Positions 23,862 to 33,641 of a DNA stretch of 64,000 nucleotides are shown here, one piece after another. The translations under genes were made by a program, and so were the position numbers. The notes beneath the pieces are model-generated. The model was not told the DNA's origin and made no database searches. It worked only from the letters and a program-made list of their open reading frames with translations. The first letter of the stretch is position 1, and every line of letters begins with the position of its first letter. This stretch comes from Pontederia crassipes (lineage: Eukaryota > Streptophyta > Magnoliopsida > Commelinales > Pontederiaceae): positions 5,828,001 to 5,892,000 of the forward strand of contig CM060188.1 of NCBI GenBank assembly GCA_030549335.1. The letters run 5' to 3'.

Positions 23862-26800
23862 CGCTAAGCTAGCTCATCTACGACTTGGTCAGTGGGTTGA
23901 TTCTCTTCTTCTTTTGCTATAAGCGTCGAGTAGACTGTAATACTTAGTGGCTGAGATGTGCTGTCAGCACTTCTTCCTCTATTTTGATACACGATCTTTG
24001 GCTAATTACAATATTTTGCAATTCACAGCATTTCATGTTTTTATTTTGAGGATATTTCATGCTTTATATCCAGCTTAGGAATGCTGCATCTTGATTCATT
24101 CTCTCAATGGTGGCAAAGATATCCATTCTATACATGTGTGTCAATCAAGATGAGCAACAAAATAATCAGTATTTTGAATGGAAATATACATATCCCAAGA
24201 CAAGTTTAAATATCGGTAACAATTGATTTGTAACACTTACAAAAACAATTGATTTGTATGAAATACTGAACTTTAGTAGTTCTAACCCAGGCTGGCGTTC
24301 CATAGGGTTGGAAATCTGCAGTTATGTGTCAATTTGTGTTACAAGGTTCAAATATGCTGCATTGGTACAAAAAATTGTCATGATATCTAATTTCACATCT
24401 TTATACCTACATCTTTTTGGCATTCTTCTTCTCAAGCAAACTTCATGTCAAATACAATTTGATGTTGATTTATTCCTGTCAATCATAGGTAAAAACTTTT
24501 GCTCTCACAGTTACTGGCACTGCATTGCGGACTGTGTAAACAACAACAACAACAACAAAGCCTTATCCCACTAGGTGAGGTCGGCTACATGGATCATACG
24601 ATGCCATTTCGCTCTATTAATAACCAAACCTTTCGGTATATTATTCACCAATAGATCTTGCTCTATTAGTTCGCCAAGTGTCCGCCTTGGCCTCCCTCTC
24701 CCTCTTTTAATCGGACTCCAGATTATTTGATCTACTCTTCTTACTGGCGCATCTAATGGTCTTCTCTGAACATGACCAAACCATCTCAAACGATTCTCTA
24801 CCATTTTCTCACTAATAGGAGCCACTCCGACTCGTTCACGTATATGGTCACTCCTAATCTTATCTAATCTTGTATGACCACACATCCATCTCAACATCCT
24901 CATTTCGGCTACCCCCACTTTACGTTCATGTTGTCCCTTCATGGCCCAACATTCACTACCATATAACACTGCCGGTCTTATAGCAGTACGATAGAATTTT
25001 CCTTTAACTTTATTGGGTACTTTTCTATCACAAAGAACTCCAGTGGCTTTCCTCCATTTACACCAACCAGCTTGAATTCTATGATTAACATTGTCATCAA
25101 TCTCACCATCTTGTCTTACAATTGATCCTAAATATTTAAACTTTGTCACTTGAGGAATTATATCCTCCCTTAGCCTAACTTTCAAATCGTCTCTAAGTTG
25201 TTTATTTGTGAAATTGCTATGCATATATTCTGTTTTATTCCTACTTAAACGAAAACCCTTTGACTCCAACGTATTTCTCCATATTTTCAATTTTGTATTA
25301 ATCTCTTCTCTTGAATCCGCTAAAAGTACTATATCATCCGCAAATAGCATGCACTTAGGTACCTCCTCTGTGATACTCTCGGTTATAACATCGATAACTA
25401 AGTTAAATAAATACGGGCTTAAAGTTGATCCTTGATGTAGGCCAATTCCTATAGGAAATTCATTTGTCTCACCTCCGGGTGTCCTAACCCTAGTCAATGC
25501 CCCATCGTACATATCTTGTATTACCTTAATGTAGGCAACATTCACCCTCTTCTTTTGCAAGGCTTTCCAAAGTACATCCCTTGGTACCCGATCATACGCC
25601 TTCTCTAAGTCAATGAAAGTCATATGTAAGTCTCTTCTCCTACTTCGATACTTCTCCATCATCCCCCTTAGTAAATAAATCGCCTCTGTAGTGGATCTTC
25701 CTGGCATGAACCCAAATTGTCTCTCAGAAATACTAGTCTCCATTCTCAATCTATACTCAATCACTTTTTCCCATAATTTCATAGTGCGACTCATAAGTTT
25801 AATCCCTCTATAATTTGCACAATTCTGAATATCCCCTTTATTTTTGTAAATAGGAACTAATGTACTTAATCTCCAATCATCAGGCATCTTTTTCGACCGT
25901 AAAATCTCATTAAATAGTTTACATAACCACAACACACCTTTTTCTCCTAAACATTTCCAAACTTCAATCGGTATACCATCCGGTCCAACGGCTTTACCAT
26001 TCTCCATTTTCTTAAGAGCTTCGCTAACCTCCGAGACTTTAATTCTACGATAAAATGACCTATTAAGCTCACATTCGCTAACTGTCAAGTCCTCCAAATT
26101 ACAACGGAAACCTTCACATCCATCATTAAATAGCTTATAGAAATACTCTTCCCATCTGTTCTTAATATCTCCTTCAGTAACTAAAACCTTGCCAACTTCA
26201 TTTTTTATGCATCTTACTTGATCCAAATCTATTGACTCCTTATCTTTATTCCTTCTCTTTATAGTCGGTCCCAAGCCCGGATAAAGGAGGAGGGTTGTGT
26301 TAGGCCCCGACAGCCAGCATAAAATCATGTCGAATCTTATGAACATGGACTGTGTAAACAAATTGCAGAAATACATTAATCTATTTTTTTGAGAGAAAAT
26401 ACTCTAACATATTGTCTTCCCTTTTCCTTTAATCTTCGACTTTCTTCTGTTTGCATTTAATCTTTTTGTGAGAAATGTAGATGGTTGCTTAGTTTTTGAG
26501 AATCTCAGTTTCCTCCCCTGATTAATTAAATATCCGGGAGAAATAACTTAATGATGTTATCATTTTCCCATTGTTGCTGCAAAAATTAGTGTGTACTTAC
26601 TGTATCAGCGGTGATTGTCATTAATGCAATTTTTCCTCGATATTGCTGTACTTAATATTATGCCTTTTTTTCTGCAGTGACTATTTGTTTAAACTTCTGC
26701 TTATTGGAGATTCAGGTGTTGGAAAGTCGTGTCTTCTTCTAAGATTTGCAGTAAGGACAAATGTTCATCATTATCCAAAATCACATCTCTTTTAACCTTG

Positions 26801-29224
26801 ATCCTTCTGTGGTTTTTTTATGTTATAGACATCATATCAATATGTGTTGCGTTGCTCAAGCATAACTGCTGCATCATGCTTTCATGGTTGTATAAGTTAT
26901 TTTTCGAGGAAATATCACCTTAACCTCACTATATACCTAGATGTAATTTGTGTGAAAAACAATGCAAGTCTTGTAGGTCTAGAATAAATTTGGTGTTGTT
27001 AAATAAGACTACAATCCTTTAAAATTTGTCAATCTCCCTTTGTCAGTTTGAATAGGGTGTTTCCAAATTGTTGAAGTTTTATTTCCAGTTAATGGGCTGT
27101 GTTTTAGGTAACATTTTATCAGGGCTAAAATATGCAATAATTTATGCAAAGAAGATTTGTGATTTATGACAATGTTCAATCTGAGTGGATGTTTTATATA
27201 TGTAATTGTAGTAATATTTAATTAGTGTTACTTGGTGCCATAGAAGTTCGACAAAATGATTATTTCTTAGTGCATGTCTTAACTATCATCACCATATTGA
27301 GCCACATTAGCCTTATTAGACAAAGCTATTTATTGGGATGCTTGTGCGCAATTAATTCTTTGTTTCCCTTTTGTAGGATGATTCATATTTGGAAAGTTAT
27401 ATCAGCACCATCGGGGTTGATTTTGTGAGTGCAAATTTTAGGGTTATTTCCTTTAATACCCCCTGAATTATAACTTTTTTCTACGTCTTATCCTAAACTA
27501 TAAATTTTCAAATTTTAGTCCGTCGAACTTGTCTAAATTTGACACTTAGGTCCTTCAGTTAATTTAATCTAAATTTTGTTGAGTTCTTTTTCTAATAACT
27601 TTGAAATGACATTTTTGCCCTACTTTTTAACATGACTTAAATGCAAAAAATAAAAATATTTACATAAGCATAGTATTGCGTAAAAATATTATTATCAATT
27701 AACATTTTTATTTGTATTGATTTTTTTTATTTTAAAATTTTATTTATTGTAATATGACTAAGGGTAAAATGACATTTCACAATTAAATTTAATGAAATTT
27801 AGTTTAAATTTAATGGAAGGACCTAAGTGTCAAGTTGGAATAAGTTTGGGGACTAACATTTGTAAATTTATAATTTAGGGTTAGATGCAGGAAAAAAGTT
27901 ATAGTTCGGGGGTGTTAAAGAAAATAACCCCAATTTTTATTATAGTGTTGTTTTGCAAATATAATATTTCAGAGTTAACTGCTGATGGTTGTTTTTGCAG
28001 AAAATACGCACAGTAGAGCAGGATGGGAAAACAATAAAACTTCAAATTGTAAGATTTGCATACTGATAACTTGATCTTTTTTACAAAATCATGTTCATCG
28101 TGAGCTACGGCTGTGAGATTTCTGTGACTGATTCGTCTACAGACAAATAAATCTATTTAGAGTACTGATGCTGTTTTTGAGAGGCTATAACGCATCTGAC
28201 TATAATAAATTATATATGAAATTCTAATTAAAATGAAGTTTGGCTGCACAATGTATTTTTCTCTGAGAAACTCGAGTCTGACGATATTGATCTTCCATCT
28301 AACCTGGTGAATTGGTTATATTTCTCTTATTTCACTTGATATGTCCTTTTGTCTTTTATGGATCACAGTGGGATACTGCTGGACAAGAACGCTTCCGGAC
28401 AATCACAAGCAGCTACTACCGTGGTGCTCATGGAATCATTGTAAACTTTTTCCCTGTTTCTTATTTGTTATTTTACTTGTTGTGTTATTATAGACGCTCG
28501 ATTCTCCTTGATTCCAGGTGGTCTATGATGTGACTGATCAAGAGAGTTTCAACAATGTAAAGCAGTGGCTAAATGAGATTGATCGTTATGCAAGTGAGAA
28601 TGTCAACAAGCTTCTAGTTGGAAACAAGTGTGATCTTACTGCAAACAAGGTTGTCTCATCTGAGACAGCTAAGGTGAGTGTTTTTAACACTATACTTTGC
28701 TTCTCGTTAACGAAGTTCTTGCCAATTTAATGTTCTGTTATCTTTCAAAAAATTATTCCTGATCTTTAATTGTTAACATTCAATATGTAGGGAACCGTGA
28801 TCTTTTTGTGTTAAGTGCATTACATACGAAAACTGAGGCCCATAATTTTAGTTTATTATTATAGGATATTAGGCTGCTACTTTTCAGTTTTCTTCCGTAT
28901 GGTGAACATGTTACATCAAGTTACTAATTCATCTTTCTCTTGTGTAGGCATTTGCTGATGAAATTGGCATTCCGTTCATGGAAACTAGTGCCAAAAATGC
29001 AACCAATGTGGAGCAGGCCTTCATGGCCATGGCTGCTGCCATCAAGAACAGGTATCATCATTGTCCAAGTTGCATCTTGTTACATTAGAATATTTCGCGT
29101 TTGCTAACGAAATTGTTTGGTGTTCAGGATGGCAAGTCAACCAGCCATGAACAATGCTAGGCCTCCCACAGTACAGATTCGTGGGCAACCTGTTAACCAG
29201 AAGACCAGTTGCTGTTCTTCTTAG
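21477..29224 (+). CDS. RABD2: Rab1/RabD2-type small GTPase, 8 exons
   Basis: Exons: 21477-21490, 26678-26750, 27377-27424, 28001-28048, 28369-28440, 28518-28673, 28948-29051, 29128-29224. They total 612 bp, 203 residues plus stop, the usual RabD2 length, and every intron has GT..AG ends. All GTPase motifs are intact: P-loop GDSGVGKS (15-22), effector Thr40 in STIGVDF, WDTAGQE (62-68), NKCD (121-124) and ETSAK (149-153). The C-terminus ends SCCSS, where Cys200 and Cys201 would be geranylgeranylated. RabD2/Rab1 proteins work in vesicle transport from ER to Golgi. The opening MNPEYDYLFK is the classic start of the plant family. Exon 1 carries only 14 coding bases. Intron 1 is 5.2 kb because two LINEs inserted into it; intron 3 holds a MITE-like element. 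The coding part looks fully functional. Which RabD2 paralogue it is (a, b or c) is not settled. Confidence 0.96.
22190..23818 (-). mobile_element. 5'-truncated RTE-like LINE, copy 1 (in Rab intron 1)
   Basis: Antisense to the host gene. The 3' end is at 22190, where the minus strand ends in TTG repeats after CCTAGTGGGATAAGG, a known plant RTE-type tail. A long target duplication, CACTGCTAATATATATA, flanks it (22171-22187 and 23819-23835). The reverse transcriptase part is readable: [25 protein letters not shown], then the catalytic [10 protein letters not shown], then the [12 protein letters not shown] region. It ends with a [15 protein letters not shown] tail. It is broken by a TAG in SEC*AMKG (about 22589), a TGA in PDE*RLS and a one-base length change in a T run near 23583. 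No endonuclease domain remains because of the truncation. Confidence 0.93.
24541..26346 (-). mobile_element. 5'-truncated RTE-like LINE, copy 2 (in Rab intron 1)
   Basis: Same family and orientation as the copy at 22190, about 95% similar by eye. It has its own target duplication GGACTGTGTAAACAA (24529-24543 and 26347-26361), so it inserted independently. The reverse transcriptase frame is open from the truncation to the tail: the frame running 26376 to 24571 is 601 codons, of which the first ten lie in flanking intron DNA. Visible parts are [25 protein letters not shown], the catalytic [10 protein letters not shown] and the [13 protein letters not shown] tail. The missing 5' part would have held the endonuclease, so it cannot move by itself. 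The 5'-most 100 bp (CTGTCGGGGCCTAACACAA region) does not align with copy 1, which is truncated earlier. Confidence 0.94.
27441..27930. mobile_element. MITE-like inverted-repeat element in Rab intron 3
   Basis: The left end GGGTTATTTCCTTTAATACC and the right end, whose complement is GGGTTATTTTCTTTAACACC, form imperfect inverted repeats. The pairing continues inwards for about 80 bp (TATAACTTTTTTC..., then a TAAATT...TTAGTCC arm). The centre is AT-rich and non-coding. Total length is about 490 bp. A target duplication could not be fixed, so the superfamily is left open. It sits within intron 3 (27425-28000) and does not touch the splice sites. Confidence 0.75.
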
Positions 29225-31283
29225 GTATCAAATAATTTAAGCTAGCTACTCCTTTTAGATCAGAAATGTGTCGTATGATCTTTGGATGTTGCGACTTTGA
29301 TTCCATTCTTTCTAGCATTTGTTATTGAAGGCTGTACAAATTGGGATACCTAAATATGGAAAATATATTTATAAACCATACCTGTTTGCGCATACATTTA
29401 ATTCACGCTCTATATCCATGTGGAATTCGGGGTCCCAAGTAACTTGCAGAATCTTATATTGTTGCAAAAAAAAAAAAAGAGCAATGAACATCTTTATTTG
29501 CAGTTCTTCTACCACCGAATTGCTTCCATGTAATCTGCGCTCGAGGGAGAAGGCGACCCGTTTTTTTGTTATAATATGCAGTGACGCGACTGTTGAAACT
29601 TTTCTGTATCAGTTCTCTTGAGGTGAAAGTGCTTTGTAATGTGCACGTCACTTGACTAGGAATTAACCTTTTTTCATAGGTCTCAATTCTTTTGGGGTGA
29701 AAGTGCTTTGTTTTAATTAGCTTAAGTAAACTTCCAAAAAAAATCTGTCACCGATTAAATTCTAACGAATGGTAAGCGACGACTAGTGATTAAATTTTAG
29801 AGAACGGTCGACTGGAATAAATAAAGTATTTGCCAAATGCAATATTAAACATAAAATATTATTTTAAGTAGTTTGAATTATTTTATTCATTGGCCATTTT
29901 ATGAATGCTGAATTTACAATAAGAGCGTATTAAATTTATTATATTAATATTTCACTAAGCAAAATAACTTTTAAACCAAAGGAACAAAATATTAACAAAT
30001 AATGACATAAATCATATCAATGTTTAGTTTAATACAATATTTTTAAACTTTTGAGTCAAACTCTTAAATTTTAAACAAATTAAATCGACATAAATTCTTA
30101 AATCATTTATACTCTTAAAATTTACATAAATATTAATTTAAAAATTTCATAAAATCTTATAAATTCTTATGGAGTCTAATTTTAAACAATTTTATCCCAT
30201 TCTATACTATTACATATAATTATTCATTTTGTATAATAAAAAGAATTTGTAAAATCTTAAATATTTTATTTGATTAATATATTTGTGGTTAAAAATGAAA
30301 TTTATATCATAATTAACAATTTGAGTGCGATCATTTGACATACTTTTACTTTTTATAAGTTTTCTATCTTAATAAGATATCTAGTTAACATTAATGTTAA
30401 TTGTAAATTATAGTATTTTATTTGATTACTTTGTCATTTATTTTATAGTAGTAAAAGATATTAGTTTTTTTATGATTTAGGGATCATAGATATGTATCAT
30501 AATAGTTACTTACATAATTAATTTATTTGGTACATAAACTCGACGAATTTATGATTCGATTTTACGATACGAGTTTATCGATCAAAAAATAAGTTTACTT
30601 AAATTTTCAACTTGGTTTAATACATTAGTAATAAGTTGAACTTTTTGTAATCTGACATGCATGCTAATAGTTATTTTCCTAATCCAAGTGTTTTATATCA
30701 TCAATGTTTATCGATAACTGCTAACTTCTTCAATCTGAAATAATAATACTTAATTGCCATTTGTTCAGTTTCTCAGATTCGGACCATGCCATATTTAAAC
30801 TGTAAATAATAATAAAAAAGCTTAATAGCAGGTGTAAACTCATGATTTTGACATCATCACAGCAGACTAATTCACCATGCGTTTCTCTTCAAGCTTTAAG
30901 TAATGATGCTACCTTGTTTAACATTTTAATCTAAAACATTAACATAAGAGGTCATTTTATATAAAGAAAGTGGCCTTAATTTGGATGTTTTTTTGGGTTG
31001 CGCTTCTTAAAACTTAGTCCGATTCTCATATTTAAAATTTCCGATTTGTTTCTTCGTCCCTCGGATTGATCGGTTTCTTTAGTTAGAGCTCCTAATTTTT
31101 GCTAGTAAAATATTAATTACATAAACTACCATTTTGCACGGGTAATAATACAATTTTGTTAATCTAAATTATTAAAATCCTTAATCGTTATTAATTTTAT
31201 GTTGTTTCCGAAACTAAAAAGGAACGAGAGGAAGGAAGTTGATCCTATTTTTGGGGATTCCACCCCCTGTTAACTCGTGGGAC
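29225..31283. other. Rab 3' flank and AT-rich intergenic DNA
   Basis: The first few hundred bases after the stop probably hold the 3' untranslated region; the polyadenylation site is not certain. The rest is AT-rich with no gene. Part of it (about 30880-31230) is a copy of the CAF1 upstream region described separately. Confidence 0.55.
30880..31230 (+). repeat. Diverged copy of the CAF1 upstream region
   Basis: Phrases here recur in the same order about 2.1 kb downstream in 33020-33480: CTTGTTTAACATTTTAATCTAAAA, AAGTGGCC..., the GATTTGTTT...CGGATTGA phrase, TTATTAAAATCCTTAATCG and GAAA(C/T)TAAAAAGGAAC. The downstream copy leads into the CAF1 start codon. This copy leads into a different, broken coding-like sequence. 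It is an old tandem duplication with many small indels. Confidence 0.65.
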
Positions 31284-32225
31284 CAATGTTTTAAAAATCG
31301 GATCGGTGTGTCGACCGAGTTGAGGTTCGATCGGTTCAATCGAAAGTTAACTGGTTGAACCGAATTTTTATATAATAATATTATTTATATTTTTTAAGAG
31401 TAATTTAATATATAAATTATTACAAAAATGATTAAACTAATTAAAGAATGTTAGTTTAAATAATAGATTTCTTTTTATTATTACTAATATAATAGTATAA
31501 CTTTAATTTCAATATAAATTTATTGACTAATATATTATTACCGAATTTAATTCTCTTTTCATATATAACTCTCTTTTATTTTAGTAGTTTTCTTTTTATT
31601 ATTACTAATATAATAATCTAACTTTAATTTTAATATAAATTTATTGCTAATATATTATTACCGGATTTTATTTTCTTTCCACATATATCTCTTTTTATTT
31701 AATTTGATTAATATTCTATTTCTATTTAGATCTTTCCTTTTTATTTTAAATTTTAAATTTTTTCCCTTTTCTCTCCTTTCACTTTCACGTACAAAATTTT
31801 CCAATTTTATAAAGTTATTTAAACATTCATATCCTCTAATAAATGCTTTCCATATTTTATTATTCTCTTAATAATATATTTCAATTTTTATTCATTTTCT
31901 CCAACTACAATCTTTCCTTTTATTTTCTTATTTTAAATTCTTTCCTTTTTTTTCTCTCCCTCTATCTTCATAACCTTACAATTTTATTTAAAATAATTTG
32001 GTAACTTTAAAGTTGAATATCCCCTAATAAATTATTTCCATATATCATAACTTAAAATAAAATAAAAAACCGAGTTCAACCGGATTCACTGGTTCAACTC
32101 GATTTTTCCGATTTTTTCCGAGCCAATCCGGTTCCCGGTTTTATGAATGAACCGGACCGTGTTTCCTACCGGTTCGCGATCGGACCGGTTGAACCGGCCG
32201 GTCCGAACCAGTTTTTAAAACATTG
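31284..32225. mobile_element. hAT-type non-autonomous element, 942 bp
   Basis: The ends are inverted repeats: CAATGTTTTAAAAATCGGA on the left and TTTTTAAAACATTG on the right. They are flanked by a perfect 8-bp direct repeat CGTGGGAC (31276-31283 and 32226-32233), the duplication size of hAT transposons. Subterminal DNA on both sides is rich in CGGTTCAA, GGTTGAACCG and CCGGTCCG words in inverted arrangement. The middle is very AT-rich with no transposase. The strong terminal pairing means it could fold back over some 80 bp at each end. Confidence 0.9.
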
Positions 32226-32303
32226 CGTGGGACGAGCTGCTGGGCCTTCACGGTTCGGAGTTGATGAACAGCGTGTTCCTGCCGATGGGTAACATTCCCG
32301 GCT
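32226..32303 (+). pseudogene. Short coding-like remnant at the hAT insertion site
   Basis: If the hAT element and one copy of its duplication are ignored, an open frame of about 30 codons runs across the site (IPPPVNSWDELLG...SELMNSVFLPMG). Codon-like GC content supports an old exon. I do not recognise the protein. The frame is then lost in a repeat-like segment (TAACATTCCCGGC and, at 32479, TAACACCCCCGGCC, both followed by ATTATTCGCTTTGAG). Confidence 0.35.
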
Positions 32304-32654
32304 CAATCAAGTTATTATTCGCTTTGAGCGATGAGATCATCTTGATCCTTAGACGTCAGATTACAATCTACTCCCCATAAAGGATTCAACGTTCACATTG
32401 AACGGGGAGCAGGGTCCGTGTTGGTTCATGGTCTGTGTTTATCACATGGCTCAAGTGAGCACGCGAGGTTTATTTTGTAACACCCCCGGCCTAATTAAAA
32501 TATTATTCGCTTTGAGTCATTGACCCGTACGAATTTAAAATGCATCTTAATAAGTGAAGTGAGTAGCTACATATAAGTCAATGACTATCTTTATATTTTG
32601 CTCATGTAAAACTATTTGATGAGATCATAATCTTTAAATCTCATATCATTACAG

Positions 32655-32822
32655 TCTCAGTCCTCTTTGTGGTGGTGCGTTGGGGAAGCTCGACTGGCAG
32701 GCGAGGACGTCGTTTGCCGAGCCCACCGAGATGACGAAGCTGCGGTACATGGAGTACAATATCGGCGTGAAGGAGAGCAGCCTCACAGAACGATATCCGA
32801 GAGATGACCCGTTTATATTTAT
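32655..32822 (+). pseudogene. Short unrecognised coding-like remnant
   Basis: An isolated GC-rich frame of about 55 codons on the plus strand includes LDWQARTSFAEPTEM and YMEYNIGVKESSLTERY before it runs into AT-rich DNA and a stop. It lacks a clear start. It may belong to the same old gene as the remnant near 32226. No family was recognised. Confidence 0.35.
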
Positions 32823-33502
32823 TTAATATGAGTTTTTTAATAGTGTGATATTTAATATGAGTTACCAAATAACCGTTACCTCCTTCAACTTAAATTTTAT
32901 ATTCACTTGAGAAAAAAAATCGCGATTCGATTTTTCTAAATAAATATAATGTAATTTAAGAATTTGGTTCTAAAATACTAACACAGAAAAAAGTTTATAA
33001 ACGCAAACGCGATTTAATGTAATGCTGCTATATCCCTTGTTTAACATTTTAATCTAAAATATAAACAAAAAAGGTAATTTATATATAAATGAAAAGTGGC
33101 CATCGGATGTCTTTTTGCGGTATATATGCTTCGAGCCACTTAGTTTTATTTCATTAAATAACATATTTATGTAATTTAATCTGACTCTCAAATTTGAATT
33201 TTGCGATTTGTTTATTTTCTATCCGTCGGATTGACAGAGCTTTTGTAAACCGCTATTTTTCTTGATGCAAAAAGTTGATGATATATAATTAATTATAAAT
33301 TACCATTATCAGCATTCACCAGCACTAACAATTTTTTAAATCTAAATTATTAAAATCCTTAACAGCAAATTGTTAAAATCTAAATTGTTAAAATTTTTTA
33401 AATCTAAATTATTAAAATCCTTAATCGCAAATATATTATACTCCTCCAGTCCTGATCCGAAATTAAAAAGGAACTCGAGCTCCCTCCCTACAAGTCTTAC
33501 AC

Positions 33503-33510
33503 CTATATAT
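33503..33510 (+). promoter_or_regulatory. Likely TATA box of the CAF1 gene
   Basis: CTATATAT lies 80 bp before the CAF1 ATG, followed by a CT-rich leader (CTTCTCTTTT, TCTCTCTCTC). This promoter is intact but now drives only 53 coding bases before retrotransposon DNA starts. Confidence 0.6.
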
Positions 33511-33588
33511 TGATCCTAAGCTTCTCTTTTTTCCCACACGATTGAGCAACGAGGCATCTCTCTCTCTCATCTTGTCCCACGTTGATTC

Positions 33589-33641
33589 ATGGAGCACGAC
33601 CGCAATCTTGATGTCAGCACCGCCGCCCAACAGGGGGTGCA
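33589..33641 (+). pseudogene. CAF1: CAF1-like deadenylase, 5' coding fragment
   Basis: ATG plus 17 codons and two bases (MEHDRNLDVSTAAQQGV, then CA) end exactly at the retrotransposon. The last five bases GTGCA are repeated at 46477-46481 on the far side of the element. Leaving out the element and one GTGCA copy joins this piece in frame with the CAF1 body. The frame continuity and the exact duplication together show that this was the native N-terminus. Confidence 0.9.

Noticed and set aside
22190..26346. The two LINEs as one locally duplicated segment
   Set aside because: Each has its own distinct target duplication and truncation point, which local duplication would not create.
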